A stretch of DNA of 64,000 bases, taken from the NCBI GenBank assembly GCA_038960095.1, contig CP152425.1, positions 1,435,782-1,499,781 of the forward strand, given 5' to 3'. This DNA comes from Symbiodolus clandestinus. Its GTDB lineage: Bacteria > Pseudomonadota > Gammaproteobacteria > Enterobacterales > G038960095. Positions 63,483-64,000 of this stretch are shown piece after piece. The notes beneath the pieces were generated by a model. The model made no database searches. It was not told the DNA's origin and saw only the letters and a list, made by a program, of their open reading frames with translations. A program made the translations under genes and the position numbers. How positions within the stretch are numbered: the first letter of the stretch is position 1; every line of letters begins with the position of its first letter.

Positions 63483-64000
63483 ATGCGTGCCTTATTTCAA
63501 GTCGTTGCTGATAATCGGGATATGACCTCTATTTTTCAAGATCGAATGCTCAGTTTACAATTGATTGATCGCGTTGCTTTAGCAGCAGATAGTTGTGAAA
63601 TTAAACTTGATGATCGTGATAGCAAAATTATATTTCCACGCAAAGGCGTAGTATTAACACTTTCTTTGGGTTAGGAGGACCATGGTTTAAGCACCATGGG
63701 GAGCTATGTTATTGATGAAATTGAGCTCAGTGGCCCACCGCGCACCATAACACTGCGCGGTAAAGCGACAGCAATGGCAGGATCAGTCAAAAATAACCGT
63801 ACCCAAGCCTGGATACAATTACCGTTAGCACAAATCATTCAAGAGATTGCGACTCGCCAAGGTTGGCAAGCCATCTGCCCGATTGAAACGATGGTAGCAC
63901 GGGTCGATCAAGTTGGAGAATCTGATTTAAATTTCTTAAGCCGATTGGCTCGCCAATACAACGCCACAGCAACCCTTAAAGCAGCAAAATTACTGTTTTT
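63483..64000 (+). pseudogene. P2-like late control/baseplate protein D, interrupted by TAG, runs off the window
   Basis: Starts MRALFQVVADNRDMTSIFQD and continues IKLDDRDSKIIFPRKGVVL and LSLG. A TAG at 63672-63674 follows where gpD has Trp (GW), then the same frame resumes with MGSYVIDEIELSGPPRTITL and SDLNFLSRLARQYNAT to the window edge. TGG-to-TAG is a one-base change. D is the tail hub/late control protein; the rest lies beyond the window. Confidence 0.85.

Noticed and set aside
56812..64000. Possible stop-codon reassignment, because several genes have in-frame TAG or TAA
   Set aside because: Housekeeping genes end normally at TAA, TAG and TGA and carry no internal stops; the interrupted genes are mobile or prophage genes with other lesions too.

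Overview
The window reads as a chromosomal segment of a host-associated gammaproteobacterium of Enterobacterales type. The housekeeping blocks keep Escherichia coli micro-order: cvpA-purF beside folC-accD-dedA-truA, lolCDE, guaBA, purMN, dnaX-recR/htpG/adk/hemH, fldA-fur, and secG-tRNA-Leu(GAG)-tRNA-fMet-rimP-nusA-infB-rbfA-truB. Several expected neighbours are missing (dedD, ybaB, glmM), and host-interaction-type genes and broken mobile DNA sit between the blocks. Ankyrin-repeat genes, IS remnants, nonsense and frameshift lesions and a decaying prophage fit a facultative, insect- or protist-type symbiont in genome reduction. The species cannot be named from sequence reading alone.

Layout. 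1-3.5 kb: ankyrin and hypothetical genes and a YciC-like membrane protein. 3.6-13 kb: purine, folate and fatty-acid genes, truA, and the lipoprotein-export operon lolCDE. 13-18.3 kb: an accessory block with a dead Rpn-family gene, an ankyrin protein carrying an aspzincin-like metallopeptidase signature, a long low-complexity protein with two internal repeats, and a small protein with a PP1-docking-like (RVxF) motif. 18.7-23.6 kb: an ABC importer of the TrpX/YtrAB type and two tandem AT-rich paralogous membrane proteins. 23.7-29.2 kb: guaA, guaB, purM (frameshifted at a G9/T4 tract) and purN. 29.2-36.7 kb: a vapB antitoxin beside a wrecked vapC, hemH, adk, htpG with a sigma-32-like promoter, and macAB. 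37-39.7 kb: a 931-aa ankyrin protein with DNA-level repeats. 40.2-50.7 kb: recombination, replication, iron-regulation and translation genes with two tRNAs and two terminators.

50.8-56.5 kb holds the most unusual feature. An intact IS3-family element has cut into a YcaO gene. Downstream, in one direction, lie TfuA, an MFS exporter, a RimJ-like N-acetyltransferase and a JmjC (ribosomal-oxygenase type) hydroxylase. YcaO plus TfuA is the signature of peptide backbone thioamidation, so this looks like a RiPP (modified peptide) locus with an uncommon tailoring set. It is probably inactive here because the YcaO N-terminal part is gone and no precursor peptide is visible.

56.6-64 kb is a P2-like contractile tail module (sheath FI, tube FII, E/E', tape measure T, U, X, D). 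It is visibly dying: the sheath lacks its 5' half, the tape measure and D each carry one in-frame stop, and U is frameshifted. A dead recombinase-associated gene, a Sel1-repeat remnant and an intact Rpn-family nuclease/transposase gene lie in or next to it.
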